Below are positions 19,549 to 29,678 of a DNA stretch of 36,584 bases, piece after piece; positions within the stretch are counted from its first letter, which is position 1; every line of letters starts with the position of its first letter. The translations under genes and the position numbers were made by a program. A model generated the notes under the pieces. The model was not told the origin of the DNA. It saw nothing but the letters and a program-made list of their open reading frames with translations, and searched no databases. The stretch comes from an uncultured Roseibacillus sp. (GTDB lineage: Bacteria > Verrucomicrobiota > Verrucomicrobiia > Verrucomicrobiales > Akkermansiaceae): contig CALFBF010000074.1 of assembly GCA_937949965.1 (NCBI GenBank), forward strand, positions 1 to 36,584, in the 5' to 3' direction.

Positions 19549-20556
19549 ATGATCCTCCGCCAAATACTCCCCCTCATCGCGCTCCTTTGCGCGACGCTCT
19601 GTGCACCAATTTTGTCGGCACAAAGCACGGAAGCATGGGAGAACGTAGTGGTTGGAGGCGAAAACTACGTCACCGTCAGTAGTATTAAAAAGTTTTATGG
19701 TTTCGAGACCATGCGACCTTCGGGTTCCAAACTCATTCTAGAAAAAAAGAACGTTCGAGTGGAGTTCTTGGTCGGACAACAAGACGTCTGGATGAACGAA
19801 ATCAAGTTTGTCTTCTCCTTCCCCGTTAAACGCTCAGGAAGCCGCTATCTCGTCCACCGCATTGATCTCGTTAAACTGCTCGACCCGGTGATGCGACCTT
19901 ACAAATCAGGTCGCACGGCCTCGCGTATCGACACCGTGATCATCGACCCTGGTCATGGCGGTCACGATCCTGGCACCACCAGCCCTCACGGCAACGGAAG
20001 CGAGAAAGATCATGTTCTCAATCTCGCAAAAAAACTCTCGACCGAGCTTCGCAAAAGAGGATTCAAAGTCGGACTGACCCGCAGTAGTGATAAGTTCCTC
20101 AGCCTGCAACAGCGGGTCGACTTCGCGAATAAGTACCCCAATGCCATCTTTATCTCTCTCCACTTTAACTCTGGCGGGGGAGGAAAGGCTCACGGGATTG
20201 AAACCTTCACCCTCTCGCCCAAAGGAGTAGCTCACTACGGGCGCGGTTTGAAAGCCTCCGATTTCCGAGAAAAACCAGGCAACAATAACGACTCTGCCAA
20301 TATTGCTCTCGCTACCGCGATTCACTCGACCGTCATCAAGAACACTGCTCGCCGTGATCGTGGGATTCGCCGCGCTCGTTACTCCGTCATCACCGGAGTA
20401 AAACATCCTGCCATTCTCCTCGAAGGAGGGTTCCTTTCCAACCGCACAGAAGGCAGCCTCATCCGTCGCGAAGAATATCAAGATCGGCTTGCCTTCTCCA
20501 TCGCACAAGCGGTCGTGAAGTATAAACTCGCCACCGAACGCCCTACACGGCGCTAG
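19549..20556 (+). CDS. N-acetylmuramoyl-L-alanine amidase (Amidase_3) with extra N-terminal domain
   Basis: Signal peptide MILRQILPLIALLCATLCAPILSAQ; IIDPGHGGHDPGT, E after GNGS, SLHFNSGG, ILLEGGFLSN catalytic motifs. Confidence 0.9.
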   Translation: MILRQILPLIALLCATLCAPILSAQSTEAWENVVVGGENYVTVSSIKKFYGFETMRPSGSKLILEKKNVRVEFLVGQQDVWMNEIKFVFSFPVKRSGSRYLVHRIDLVKLLDPVMRPYKSGRTASRIDTVIIDPGHGGHDPGTTSPHGNGSEKDHVLNLAKKLSTELRKRGFKVGLTRSSDKFLSLQQRVDFANKYPNAIFISLHFNSGGGGKAHGIETFTLSPKGVAHYGRGLKASDFREKPGNNNDSANIALATAIHSTVIKNTARRDRGIRRARYSVITGVKHPAILLEGGFLSNRTEGSLIRREEYQDRLAFSIAQAVVKYKLATERPTRR

Positions 20557-20639
20557 TCCTGCCGACGTTTCGTCTTCCTTGGCGAAAATCTTGCGCAAGT
20601 GTTTTGCGACTCGGCGCAGATCGTCCTACTAGCGCTCTC

Positions 20640-20712
20640 GCTTTTCCCAGCGAAGAGTTGAGAAAATAGGGAAGCATTCTCTTAGAATGAAGCTACCAGA
20701 AGTCCCCGAAAT
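20640..20712 (-). repeat. Degenerate partial copy of the inverted-repeat element (left arm)
   Basis: Minus strand CATTCTAAGAGAATGCTTCCCTATTTTCTCAACTCTTCGCTGGG aligns without gaps to 26089ff CATTCTTAGTAAACGCTTCCTAATCGCCTCAACTCTCTATTGGC; upstream part matches AGGGTACCTCCGATAAC mostly by transitions; no matching right arm seen. Confidence 0.45.
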
Positions 20713-20881
20713 CACGAGTATCTGATCACTGAATACGGAGGCGAGATCGAAGATGTCGTTAATCGGACCTTGCACCCGCAAAATACACGTTAACCTTTTG
20801 CTGAGAATCAGCATTTGCATCTGTCTTACTACTCTGCCTCCCACTCTGACTCTTCATTACGTCTCCTTCTTTGCTATTCCG

Positions 20882-23800
20882 ATGCGTCTCACCACTCTTC
20901 TCCTTACTAGCTCACTCGCTCACGCGGAACTGAGTTACAACTACGACGTTCGCCCCATCCTTTCGGATAAGTGCTTTCTCTGCCACGGCCCTGATGAGCA
21001 AAAGAACGGAGCGGGACTCCGGCTCGACAATGCGGCGGCGGCCTTTGCGGCACTGACGGAGTCAGACGGCTTTGCGATCGTTCCTGGCAAGATAGACGAG
21101 TCGGTTGCTTGGCATCGTATCGTATCCACGGAAGCGGATGAAATCATGCCTCCGCCGGACTCCAACTTAGTGATGACTCCGGAAGAAAAGGAGATTATCC
21201 GCAAATGGATCGAGCAAGGGGCTCCCTACGAAAAACACTGGGCCTTCGAAAATCTTCCTTCAAGAATAGCAGTGCCAGCAGTGACCGACACCAACTGGCC
21301 CCAAGGCAAGATTGATCACTTCACGCTCAAAAAGATGGAGGAACAAGGCCTCGCTCCCTCACCTGCAGCTGATCCCTTGCGTTGGCTGCGGCGAGCCTCC
21401 TTTGACTTGACCGGCCTCCCTCCCACTGAGGAAGAAATTAAGACCTTCTCTGACGCGGCATCAGCTGACCTAACAGCAGCTAAAGAAGCAGCTACTGATA
21501 GACTGCTCAGCTCCTCATCCTACGGTCAACACATGGCCATCGGCTGGCTCGATGCCGCCCGCTATGCCGACTCCTACGGTTATCAATCTGATAAGCTCAA
21601 CACGCAATGGCCTTACCGAGACTGGGTAGTAAAGACCTTTAACGAGAACCTCCCTTACGACGACTTTCTCACTTACAATATTGCCGGAGATCTCCTTCCC
21701 GAAGCCACTCGCGAGCAGAAGTTGGCCACGGCCTTCAATCGACTTCATCGGCTCAACAACGAAGGAGGTGCTATCTTTGAAGAATGGCGCACCGAGAACA
21801 TCGCGGATCGAGTGCACACCTACGGCACCGCAGTCTTGGGCCTCACCTTCGAGTGCACACGGTGCCATGACCACAAGTATGATCCCCTCACGATGACGGA
21901 TTACTACTCCCTCTTCGCCTTCTTCAATTCCATTGATGAGAACGGGATGTATGACCGCACCGAGCGTGTTCCCTCCCCCACTCTTTTACTTCCCGACAAG
22001 GGACAAGAGAAAACACTCGCTCGTGCGCAACAAAAACTCACTACCGCTCGGAAAAATTACGAACAGCAAATTCAAGCGAGCAGCGCCGACTTCGAAGCTT
22101 GGTTAACTACTGCCGAACCTTCTCAAGTAGGACTATCAATGCCGACCATCGGACTCGATTTCTCACGAGGAGAAATCACTGATGAGCGAGCAAGCTTTGC
22201 CGAGGGAGATCACTCTCCATCCACCCCTCTCGACTTCAAGCCTTTCCACCCTTCTCGCCCGCAGGTGCAAGCATTGGCTCTTGATGGTGATCGTTACCTC
22301 AGCTTTGCAGATGTGCCTTCATTCGATCGCTGGACCCCATTTACAATCGCAATCACTCTTCACCAAACTCAGACCTCCAGCCATCGCAGCGTCCTCGCCC
22401 ATCACAGTCGTGGCACCGACGCAGGCTTCAACGGTTGGGATCTCACTTTGGAAAACGGGCATGTAGAATCTCGGCTCTACCGCGTATGGCCTGGTAATGG
22501 AATGGGTGTACGTAGCCTAGAGCCAATTCCCACTGACGAAGTGCAACACCTCACCGCGACTTGGGACGCCTCCGACCAAGCAACTGGACTGCGACTTTAC
22601 CTCAATGGAGTGGAACTCGCGACCGAAGTTCTCCGCGATAAAAAAGTCAAAGCAGCAGGAGTGGTCACTCAACATGGTGGCAAACTTGGCCTCGGTTCTC
22701 GCTGGCGCGATGCCGGACTAGCGGGAGCCTTGTTGCAAGACTTCGCCTACTACGATCAGGCTCTCACTAGCATTGAGATTGCGCGCTTGAGCGAACACAG
22801 CGAAGTCCCTCACAATTTCGTAGTAAATAATGCCGACTGGCACGCGCACTACACCCAGCGGATCAATGAGAGTAACCAGCAGGCTCAACAACAAGTGATC
22901 AAAGCGGTGCAGGAACTGGTCGCAGCCGAGGAACCAATCAACGAAATTCCCGTTATGGAAGAGCTCGCCGAACCTCTGCCAGCCTACATTCTCGACCGCG
23001 GCGAATACAATGCACCGAAGACACCCGATAAAATCGTCGGTCGTAACACCCCCGAGACGCTCATGCCCTTCCCCGAGGATGCCCCCCGTGATCGAGCGGG
23101 CCTTGCTCAATGGACCGTTCACCCCGATAACCCCCTCACCGCGCGAGTCTTCGTCAATCGCATCTGGGCCAGCTTCTTCGGAATCGGCCTCATCGACACT
23201 CCTGAGAACTTCGGTCTGCAAGGAGCCCTCCCCTCCCATCCTGAGCTGTTAGATTGGTTATCACGCGATTTCGTGAACCAAGACTGGGACATCAAAGCGC
23301 TCTGCCGCAAAATTGTCCTCTCCGCCACTTATGGTCAGGACTCTCGCAATCGACCTGAGCTCGTGGAGCGAGATCCCGAGAACCGCCTCCTCGCGCGTGG
23401 GCCTGCACACCGTCTCGCGGCCGAACAAATTCGAGACCTCGCTCTCGCCTCCTCCGGGCTTCTCAATCCCGCCGCAGGTGGCCCCCCAGTCTCACCCTAT
23501 CAGCCCGGCAAAGATTTGTGGCGTGAATCTAACGGAATGTCGCCGCCTTACGAACAGTCCGTCGGGGAAGACCTCTACCGCCGCTCACTCTACTCGGTCT
23601 GGAAGCGCACCGCGCCACTCCCGAACATGCTCACCTTCGATGCCGGCACCCGTGAAGTCTGCGCTGTCGCTCGCTCACGCACCAATACTCCGCTGCAGGC
23701 CCTCGTGCTGCTCAACGATATTCAGTTTGTAGAAGCGGCCCGTCACCTCGCCCAAGAAATTTACCATAAAGACCCTTCGGAAACCATTCGTCGGGCTTTT

Positions 23801-24021
23801 CTAAGGCTTACCGGACGACCTAACACCGCCGATGAGGAGAAGGTTCTCTTGGGGCTCTACGAAAGCGAACTGCAGCGCTTCGAAGAAGAACCCGAAGCGG
23901 CCAAAAAGCTCCTTTCTCTCGGCACAAGTGAGGTTGACTCCAAACTCCCATCCGCACCACTCGCGGCCAGCACCATCATTTGCCAGACCATCCTCAACCT
24001 CGACGCAACCATTTGGAAACG

Positions 24022-24025
<4 letters not shown>
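20882..24025 (+). CDS. PSD1 / DUF1549-DUF1553 heme protein with internal LamG-like domain
   Basis: CxxCH motifs (CFLCH in the N-terminal PSCyt1 block, CTRCH); [38 protein letters not shown]-type [37 protein letters not shown]; start taken at ATG 20882. Confidence 0.92.
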
Positions 24026-25506
<1,481 letters not shown>

Positions 25507-25510
25507 ACTG

Positions 25511-26032
25511 ATGCAATTCCAGAAGTTGGCACCTCGTTTCCCTTTTATAGTTACGCTCAGTATCGGCTTCCTAGCATCACTCGCTACAGCCGACGAAAAA
25601 CCTTTCACAAAGAAGGCTCGTAATACCCAAACAGGCAAAACATTCGAAGCGGCTGTGCAAAAAACACTCATCGAGCTCGGCTATGAAGTGACTACACAAC
25701 AACAAGTCGGAACGCGCCCGAACGGAAGTCGCCATCTCATCGATCTCATTGCAAAAAAAGAAAAACGCTCTTTGCTCATTTCCCTCAAGTGGCAACAAAG
25801 TTCGGGAACTGCTGAGCAAAAGATTCCCTACGAAGTCATCTGTCTCTCGGAAGCCTTAAAGCAAGCTCGTGGCACCTACCACGCTGCTTACCTCGTTCTA
25901 GGAGGTGAGGGTTGGACTCTTAAAAAATTCTACCTCTCGGGAGGACTTGATCGTCACCTCAATCTCCAACAAGAAATCAAAATCCTGTCCCCAGAAGATC
26001 TGTTAGCCCGTGCCAAGAACGGAAAATTGTAA
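25511..26032 (+). CDS. PD-(D/E)XK nuclease-like protein with apparent N-terminal signal peptide
   Basis: TGKTFEAAVQKTLIELGYEV (helix with E), HLIDLIAKKEKRSLLISLKWQQSSGTAEQKIPYEVICL resembles a PD-(D/E)XK core (D...SxKxQ variant); N-terminus MQFQKLAPRFPFIVTLSIGFLASLATA is signal-like. Confidence 0.55.
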   Translation: MQFQKLAPRFPFIVTLSIGFLASLATADEKPFTKKARNTQTGKTFEAAVQKTLIELGYEVTTQQQVGTRPNGSRHLIDLIAKKEKRSLLISLKWQQSSGTAEQKIPYEVICLSEALKQARGTYHAAYLVLGGEGWTLKKFYLSGGLDRHLNLQQEIKILSPEDLLARAKNGKL

Positions 26033-26061
26033 CTACTAAGAAGCATCGACATTACAATCAC

Positions 26062-26261
26062 TTAAGATTGCCTCAGATAACTCCATTCTTAGTAAACGCT
26101 TCCTAATCGCCTCAACTCTCTATTGGCTTGAGGACACCTCTGATAACCTCATTCCGAGGAAATTTGGAATCATTTTTTCCCGAAAGCAGGTTACCGGAGG
26201 CACCCTTGAGAAAGTTTGAAATGATCTTTTCTTGTAAGCTGCTTGCCGGATGAGTTCTTAA
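26062..26261. repeat. Nested TTAA-bounded inverted-repeat element (copy A)
   Basis: Outer arms TTAAGATTGCCTCAGATAACTCC... and ...GCTTGCCGGATGAGTTCTTAA; inside, a second arm pair GAGGACACCTCTGATAACCTCATTCC / AAGCAGGTTACCGGAGGCACCCTT. Inner right arm matches copy B at 42 of 45 positions. Confidence 0.8.
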
Positions 26262-26746
26262 AACGGAATATCGTCTTCTTCCTCTTGAAAATCACTCGGC
26301 GGAGAAGATGGTTCAGGACTATTAGAGGGTGCTGACATTCCTTGAGAAGATTCTCCCCCTCCAGATTGCTGGAAGCCTGCAGAACCTCCTTCCCCTTGGC
26401 TCTGACCTCCCGGTCCACCAATAAATTGCATCCCTTCTCCAACCACCTTCAGCTTACTGCGCTTTTGACCAGAGCTCTTATCTTCCCACGAGTCTAGCTG
26501 GAGACGTCCTTCAATAAAAACTTCGCGGCCTTTTCCTAAATATTGACTCGCAAGCTCGGCCTGACGTCCCCACATGGTGACATCTACAAAGGTTGTTTCC
26601 TCAGTGCGTTCACCTCCTTCTCCTCCGCTACGGTAGCGATTGATGGCCATGCCTAGATCCGCTACCGCAGTTCCTTTAGGAGTGTAACGGAGCTCTGGGT
26701 CGCGTGTAAGACGCCCCATCAAATAAACTTTATTGAGATTAGCCAT
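26258..26746 (-). CDS. ssb: Single-stranded DNA-binding protein
   Basis: MANLNKVYLMGRLTRDPELRYTPKGTAVADLGMAINR OB-fold start; acidic tip EEEDDIPF. Confidence 0.96.
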   Translation of the reverse strand: MANLNKVYLMGRLTRDPELRYTPKGTAVADLGMAINRYRSGGEGGERTEETTFVDVTMWGRQAELASQYLGKGREVFIEGRLQLDSWEDKSSGQKRSKLKVVGEGMQFIGGPGGQSQGEGGSAGFQQSGGGESSQGMSAPSNSPEPSSPPSDFQEEEDDIPF

Positions 26747-26818
26747 ACTAGAGAGATGCTAGCGAGAAGCTGTTCGTATGCACAAGAGAAAAATCGAGCT
26801 CTTATCCGATTCGCCTGT

Positions 26819-27106
26819 TTACGAAAGACGTTGGTAATGCTGAAGATGCACGACCTCGTTTAATTTGAGACGAGTCTGGATCTTGGTAATGACATCTGGA
26901 TTTGCTTCAAAAATATAATTCACGTAATGACCTCCGTCTAAGTCACGTGCATTATAAGCAAATTGACGACGGCCAAGTTGCTGAATCTCATCCAGCTTGG
27001 CACCGGCTTCTTCCATCTCTTTGCCCACGCTACTGACGAGGTCATCTGCCCCTTTGTCATTCCCCTTCGTGTTCAACACTATCAGACCTTCGTATTTCCT
27101 GCTCAT
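26819..27106 (-). CDS. rpsF: 30S ribosomal protein S6
   Basis: MSRKYEGLIVLNTKG...GRRQFAYNARDLDGGHYVNYIFEANPDVITKIQTRLKLNEVVHLQHYQR; start at ATG 27106. Confidence 0.93.
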   Translation of the reverse strand: MSRKYEGLIVLNTKGNDKGADDLVSSVGKEMEEAGAKLDEIQQLGRRQFAYNARDLDGGHYVNYIFEANPDVITKIQTRLKLNEVVHLQHYQRLS

Positions 27107-27692
27107 CGTTGCTCGGCTGTGGCTTCGGTTTTTTTTTAACGTTAAAATAATTGGCTGCGCGCGAAACGCCAGCCGAAGCGGCAAGCTGCACGGCTAACAC
27201 GGCAGTTGCAAGCGTGTTTTGCAATTCTTCGCGTTCATTTTCACGAAATTTTCCCAAGACATGCCCTACAAGTGAATTCGATCCTGCAGAACCCACTCCC
27301 ACCTTGAGACGAGGAAACTCTTTGGAGCCCAAACTCTCGATCAATGACTTGATTCCATTATGCCCGCCGTCGCCTCCATTCGCGCGAAACTTCAAAGACC
27401 CCAGAGGAAGCGAAACATCATCGTAAACAACAAGAATCTGCTCAGGGGTCCAGCGATAGAATCTAGCAAGACTCGCAACCGAACGGCCACTCAAGTTCAT
27501 AAACGTAGTCGGCTTGAGCACGGTCACCGAACCGATCTTGGCAACCTCGCCTTCCCACTTCCGTTGCGTCTCGAACTCACCGTCTTCTCCGCGAACCCAA
27601 AGATCGAGAACATCGAAGCCGATGTTGTGTCGGGTCCCGTCGTAATCTCGACCAGGGTTCCCCAGTCCTACTATGAGTTTAATCTCGCTCAC
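27057..27692 (-). CDS. pth: Peptidyl-tRNA hydrolase
   Basis: IVGLGNPGRDYDGTRHNIGFDVLD, LKPTTFMNLSGRSV, VVYDDVSLPLGSLKFRANGGDGGHNGIKSLI, RLKVGVG; GTG start. Confidence 0.95.
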   Translation of the reverse strand: MSEIKLIVGLGNPGRDYDGTRHNIGFDVLDLWVRGEDGEFETQRKWEGEVAKIGSVTVLKPTTFMNLSGRSVASLARFYRWTPEQILVVYDDVSLPLGSLKFRANGGDGGHNGIKSLIESLGSKEFPRLKVGVGSAGSNSLVGHVLGKFRENEREELQNTLATAVLAVQLAASAGVSRAANYFNVKKKPKPQPSNDEQEIRRSDSVEHEGE

Positions 27693-27726
27693 CTATCTGT
27701 CTTATTCTCGCAAATCGAATCGGAAA

Positions 27727-27757
27727 CAAACAAAAAACCCGTCTCCTAAGAGACGGG
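27727..27757 (-). terminator. Rho-independent terminator downstream of rplY
   Basis: Perfect hairpin CCCGTCTCCTAAGAGACGGG (27738-27757) followed on the minus strand by GTTTTTTG. Confidence 0.85.
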
Positions 27758-27795
27758 CTTCTTTTGAAAAATTGAGAGAATCAATAAGGAGAAAT

Positions 27796-28422
27796 TTACT
27801 CAGCAGCTTCGCCTTCGGCCTCAGCAGCCGCCTCGTCACCTTCAACTCCTTGGCTCTTAGCAACACGAGTTTTGACAACGATGGCGATGACGACATCTTC
27901 TCCGAGTCCAGCTTTCACACCCTCAGGAAGAGCGAGATCTTTCACCTGAAGGCTGTCTCCAATCTCCATGTGCTCGACATCCGATGCCAAAGTCTCAGGA
28001 AGGTCTTTAGGCAGACAATTGATGTCGATCCCGTAGAGCTGTTGTTCGAGAATTCCGCCTGACTTCACCCCTTTAGGCTCTCCGTTCAATACCACAGGAA
28101 GGTGAGCGGTAATCTCAGTTGTCTCACTAACCGCAAGGAAATCAGCGTGAACGATTGAGCTGGAAAGAGCATCATGTTGGATATCCTGAACGAAAGCCAA
28201 TTGGCTTTTGCCAGAATCTAACTCCAAGTTCACCAGGAAACTATCGGAAGCGCTGGCAGCCAAAAGCTCACGAAACGCTTTGGCGTTAATTTTAACGTTC
28301 AGGTTTTCTGCTCCACCGCCGTATACGACGGAAGGAACCCATCCCTCCTTACGCATTTGCTTAAGGAGTCCGGAACCAGTCCGTTTGCGGTCTTCTGCTT
28401 TCAGTGTTGCGGTCTTTGCCAT
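27796..28422 (-). CDS. rplY: 50S ribosomal protein L25 (general stress protein Ctc type)
   Basis: LKAEDRKRTGSGLLKQMRKEGWVPSVVYGG; VHADFLAVSETTEITAHLPVVLNGEPKGVKSGGILEQQL; acidic Ala/Glu-rich tail. Confidence 0.94.
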   Translation of the reverse strand: MAKTATLKAEDRKRTGSGLLKQMRKEGWVPSVVYGGGAENLNVKINAKAFRELLAASASDSFLVNLELDSGKSQLAFVQDIQHDALSSSIVHADFLAVSETTEITAHLPVVLNGEPKGVKSGGILEQQLYGIDINCLPKDLPETLASDVEHMEIGDSLQVKDLALPEGVKAGLGEDVVIAIVVKTRVAKSQGVEGDEAAAEAEGEAAE

Positions 28423-28502
28423 GGCTTCTTGATGTTAAAAAATTGAGGCGCGCAATTGATGCTGGTCAGTCATTCATCACGCTGGGGCGGCGGTGATTAC
28501 AC

Positions 28503-29444
28503 CTAGGGGCCCTTGATGTCAAAGAGAGAACTTACTGATTTTCCTTCGTGAATACACATTATCGCTTCTCCAAAGAGAGGCGATAAGTCAACGACCTCGA
28601 CCTTTCCTTGATTGGAGACCGGTGTCGAGTTGGTCGTGAGCAGCTTCTCAATGGCAGATTCTTCAATCCTTCGACGGCCTAAATCTCCCAGAACGGCGTG
28701 AGAAACTCCCGCGAAAATACGGTTTACCCCATTCGTTGCTAAGATTTTGGCCGCTGCGCAGAGCGTTCCTGCGGTCTCCGTCATATCATCGACCAAGAGG
28801 ACATCTTGTCCTGCGACCGAACCGATTAAATTCATGGCCTCCACCTCGGTAGCGCTGACACGGTGTTTGGCAACAATGGCTAGCTCAGCGCCCAAAAGAT
28901 CGGAATAGGCACGAGCAAGCTTCACCCCTCCCACATCGGGGGATACCACAGTCAGAGAAGAAGGGTCGAGCCCTTTACGCAGCTCACGCACGGCACCGAT
29001 GAGAGCTCGCTTAGCATAGAGATGATCAACCGGGATATCAAAGAACCCCTGAATCTGCGCGGCGTGCAGATCCATCGTAACCACTCGTTGCACACCAGCT
29101 GCTGTTAAGAGGTTCGCCACGAGCTTCGCGGTGATGGGTACTCGGGGTTGGTCCTTTCGATCCTGCCTCGCATAACCAAAAAAAGGAATGACGGCGGTAA
29201 TATTACCTGCACTCGCCCGGCGCGCAGCATCTACCGTGATGAGTAGCTCCATCAGATTATGGTTCGTCGGCGGGCAAGTGGGCTGAATGATGAACAAGTC
29301 TTCCCCTCGAATGTTCTCGTTAATTTTGACGAAAGTCTCTCCATCAGGGAAAGAGTCTACCTTAACGTCAACTAACTCTTGCCCGAGAAAACGGGCAATT
29401 CCCTTCGAGAGCTCATCGTGAGCAGTTCCTGAGATTAACTTCAT
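28503..29444 (-). CDS. prs: Ribose-phosphate pyrophosphokinase
   Basis: MKLISGTAHDELSKGIARFLG; FPDGETFVKINENIRGEDLFIIQPTCPP; FFGYARQDRKDQPR; VVTMDLHAAQIQGFFDIPVDHLYA; VDDMTETAGTLC. Confidence 0.96.
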   Translation of the reverse strand: MKLISGTAHDELSKGIARFLGQELVDVKVDSFPDGETFVKINENIRGEDLFIIQPTCPPTNHNLMELLITVDAARRASAGNITAVIPFFGYARQDRKDQPRVPITAKLVANLLTAAGVQRVVTMDLHAAQIQGFFDIPVDHLYAKRALIGAVRELRKGLDPSSLTVVSPDVGGVKLARAYSDLLGAELAIVAKHRVSATEVEAMNLIGSVAGQDVLLVDDMTETAGTLCAAAKILATNGVNRIFAGVSHAVLGDLGRRRIEESAIEKLLTTNSTPVSNQGKVEVVDLSPLFGEAIMCIHEGKSVSSLFDIKGP

Positions 29445-29499
29445 GGATATTGCGGGCGCAGTGTGCCCAAAGACAACCAATTGACAACTACGGAACGAC

Positions 29500-29667
29500 T
29501 TAAGGGTACCTCCGATAACCTCATTCCAAGAAAATACTCCCAAATTCCCTCAACTCTTTGTTGATTCGAAATCTGAAGAACTCGTTCAACAGGCCTTCAA
29601 ACCGCCTCGATTTGAGAAAGTTTGGAATTATTTTTTCCCGAAAGCAGGTTACCGGAGGTGCCCTTAA
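29500..29667. repeat. TTAA-bounded inverted-repeat element (copy B)
   Basis: Arms TTAAGGGTACCTCCGATAACCT and AGGTTACCGGAGGTGCCCTTAA match as inverted repeats at 20 of 22 positions, with weaker pairing continuing inward to about 55 nt per arm. Confidence 0.85.
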
Positions 29668-29678
29668 CCTCGCTCTTG

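Noticed and set aside
22718-23239. 173-aa antisense ORF in the PSD1 gene
   Set aside because: Overlaps conserved DUF1553 coding sequence; no start context or domain
26062-26261. CRISPR array or insertion sequence explanation for the repeats
   Set aside because: Arms are inverted and nested rather than regularly spaced direct repeats, and there is no transposase ORF
29500-29667. TTAA as a proven target-site duplication
   Set aside because: TTAA is self-complementary and may simply be part of the inverted repeat; empty sites would be needed
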